DNA of 64,000 bases from positions 1-64,000 of the forward strand of contig JBFLVJ010000005.1 in NCBI GenBank assembly GCA_040758595.1. The letters run 5' to 3'. A program made the position numbers and the translations under genes. Position 1 is the first letter of the stretch, and each line of letters opens with the position of its first letter. The stretch is from Bilamarchaeum sp040758595. GTDB taxonomy: Archaea; Micrarchaeota; Micrarchaeia; Anstonellales; Bilamarchaeaceae. Positions 62,879 to 64,000 of the stretch are shown piece by piece. The notes under the pieces are model-generated. The model did no database searches, had not been told where the DNA came from, and saw nothing but the letters and a program-made list of their open reading frames with translations.

Positions 62879-64000
62879 ATGGAGGGACATTCCGGGGGGC
62901 ATACTCCTTTATTGGGCACAATCATCGCATCAGAAGAATCGCCGTCCACATCCGAGTTCTCTTTCGTCGTCAATGGAGGTGGTGCCAGGAAAGGCCAGTA
63001 TGTCCAGGTGCCCCACGGCAAGGGCATGCTGTTCGGGTACATCTCCGAGATATTCAAATCCAACCGCTACTTCGAGCGCGCCGAGAGCGTGGCCGAGTTC
63101 GATAAGGGCAGGGGCATATCTTCCCAGTTTCCCTCGGGCTCGTGGGAGTACATGGTCGCCTTGGTCAAGGTGCTCGGGGTGCATGCCGGGAGGAGGTTCG
63201 AGCGGGTTTTCAGCCCCCCATCTCCCGGGGCTCCGGTGCATGACGCGGACGGGGCGCTCCTGCGCTCGTTCCTGGGTTTCGATGATGCCGGACTCCATGT
63301 GGGCTCGATAGAGCACCATGACGTCCCTGTGCGGTTGTCGCTTACCCGCCTTTTGCAGAAACACATGGCGATCCTCGCCATGAGCGGCGCCGGGAAATCG
63401 CATCTGGCCAGCGTGCTGCTCGAGGAATTGATGGATAGGAAGAAGGGGGATGGCAGGGTCGCGGTGGTGATAATCGACATCCACGGGGAGTATGGCGGCT
63501 TCGCCCACGACCCGAGGTTCGGTAAAAACACAAAGGTCATAGAGGGCAAGGACATCGCGGTCCCCCTGAAGAAGCTCTCCCCTGAATCCATCATGGAATG
63601 GCTGCCGCACCTATCCGCGCCGCAACGCGACGTGCTGAGGCATGCGATTGCCGCCCTTCGCGAGGAGCGGAAGGAGAAGGAGGGTTATTCATTCAAGGAA
63701 TTGATTGAAGCGGTTGATTCCGCGGACGTCTCGAAAGACGAGGTCAAGAGGGCGCTGCGCAGGAGCCTCTCCGAGCTCAAGAGATACCGGTTCCTATCCC
63801 GCAAGACCGAAAACCCGAAACTCATGGCCGATATCAGGCCCGGGCAGATGCTCATACTGGATTTCAACGACATAGATTCCTTGAGGAAGAAGCAAATACT
63901 GGTTTCATTGGTGGCAAGAAGGCTCTTCAGGCTGAGGAAGAAGGAGAAGATCCCGCCATATCTATTGCTGATAGAGGAGGCACACAACTTCGCGAGCCAG
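62879..64000 (+). CDS. HerA/DUF87-type ATPase, N-terminal part (3' truncated by window edge)
   Basis: At least 374 residues of a HerA-like hexameric ATPase; the frame runs off the window at SHNFASQ-like sequence (IEEAHNFASQ). It has the N-terminal HAS-barrel (LGTIIASEESPSTSEFSFVV, YVQVPHGKGMLFGYI), Walker A MAILAMSGAGKSHLASVL, and Walker B VVIIDIHGEYGG; the LLLIEEAHNF segment is the second acidic motif. HerA pumps DNA with NurA and Mre11-Rad50 in repair. ATG 62879 lies about 26 nt from AAGATATTAATCC (62846-62858), a TATA-like element that overlaps the end of the lipoprotein gene. Downstream partners cannot be seen. Confidence 0.88.
   Translation, partial: MEGHSGGHTPLLGTIIASEESPSTSEFSFVVNGGGARKGQYVQVPHGKGMLFGYISEIFKSNRYFERAESVAEFDKGRGISSQFPSGSWEYMVALVKVLGVHAGRRFERVFSPPSPGAPVHDADGALLRSFLGFDDAGLHVGSIEHHDVPVRLSLTRLLQKHMAILAMSGAGKSHLASVLLEELMDRKKGDGRVAVVIIDIHGEYGGFAHDPRFGKNTKVIEGKDIAVPLKKLSPESIMEWLPHLSAPQRDVLRHAIAALREERKEKEGYSFKELIEAVDSADVSKDEVKRALRRSLSELKRYRFLSRKTENPKLMADIRPGQMLILDFNDIDSLRKKQILVSLVARRLFRLRKKEKIPPYLLLIEEAHNFASQ

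Noticed and set aside
1..64000. CRISPR arrays, rRNA genes, insertion sequences, integrases or a replication origin
   Set aside because: No regularly spaced direct repeats, rRNA segments, transposase or integrase motifs, or Orc1/Cdc6 gene with origin boxes were seen.

Overview
The window is archaeal chromosome. It carries the archaeal exosome superoperon (SBDS, Rrp4, Rrp41, Rrp42, L37Ae, RNA polymerase subunit P, a Brix-like protein, KEOPS Pcc1, prefoldin beta, DHH phosphoesterase). It also has Csl4, Rpo11, S15, S3Ae, NAC, a membrane LonB, a Fap7-type kinase, a geranylgeranyl reductase, an S26B signal peptidase and two intron-bearing tRNAs. Many genes start 24-30 nt downstream of a TATA box, as expected for leaderless archaeal transcripts. 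AMP phosphorylase, the short intergenic gaps and the unusual tRNA introns suggest a DPANN-type lineage (Micrarchaeota/Diapherotrites-like). That placement is an inference from gene content, not proof.

Layout. 1-4.5 kb: end of AMP phosphorylase, two Lrp/AsnC regulators with palindromic operators, an acetyltransferase, an M20 peptidase and a CoA-binding protein. 4.5-14.5 kb: tRNA-Tyr with two introns, a secreted DNase I-like enzyme, a disulfide reductase, geranylgeranyl reductase, a split P-loop/APH-like kinase pair, a CDF transporter, PurH, a PHP enzyme and a LarE-like protein. 14.5-20.5 kb: small regulators, Fap7-type kinase, ScpB, PurA and a toxin-antitoxin pair. 20.5-26 kb: the exosome superoperon on the minus strand. 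26-39 kb: DsbA-like protein, RNA ligase/phosphodiesterase-like protein, PmbA/TldE, LonB, DUF373, Csl4-Rpo11-signal peptidase, RdgB, S15-S3Ae, NAC and RtcA. 39.5-56.2 kb: one gene for a 4655-residue protein, bracketed by small genes that form two paralogue pairs. 56.2-64 kb: tRNA-Asp with an intron, a membrane S16 protease without an ATPase, an Elp3-like protein, secreted proteins and the start of a HerA-type ATPase.

The most interesting points are these. (1) The giant protein has a long helical superhelix, a hydrophobic core, two GGDEF-like domains and two tandem modules, each ending in a divergent PI3/4-kinase-like fold with intact Lys/GDR-N/Asp residues. It sits in a cassette of small, unrecognised, duplicated genes. 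(2) A dispersed, imperfectly palindromic repeat family has at least nine copies, several lying in frame inside protein-coding genes. (3) An RNA polymerase subunit P homologue has lost all four zinc-binding cysteines. (4) A tRNA-Tyr has one intron in the anticodon loop and a second in the T-loop. (5) Ribosomal protein S3Ae appears to start at CTG. (6) A structured stretch between rtcA and the giant locus may be a non-coding RNA or an rtcA leader.

How genes work together: the exosome core (Rrp4, Rrp41, Rrp42, with Csl4 8 kb away) degrades RNA, while SBDS, Brix-like, L37Ae, S15 and S3Ae serve ribosome assembly. Pcc1 (tRNA t6A), RtcA, the 2',3'-cyclic phosphodiesterase-like protein and the Elp3-like protein serve RNA end processing and tRNA modification. 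PurH and PurA cover the end of IMP synthesis and the first step to AMP, and AMP phosphorylase returns AMP to ribose bisphosphate.
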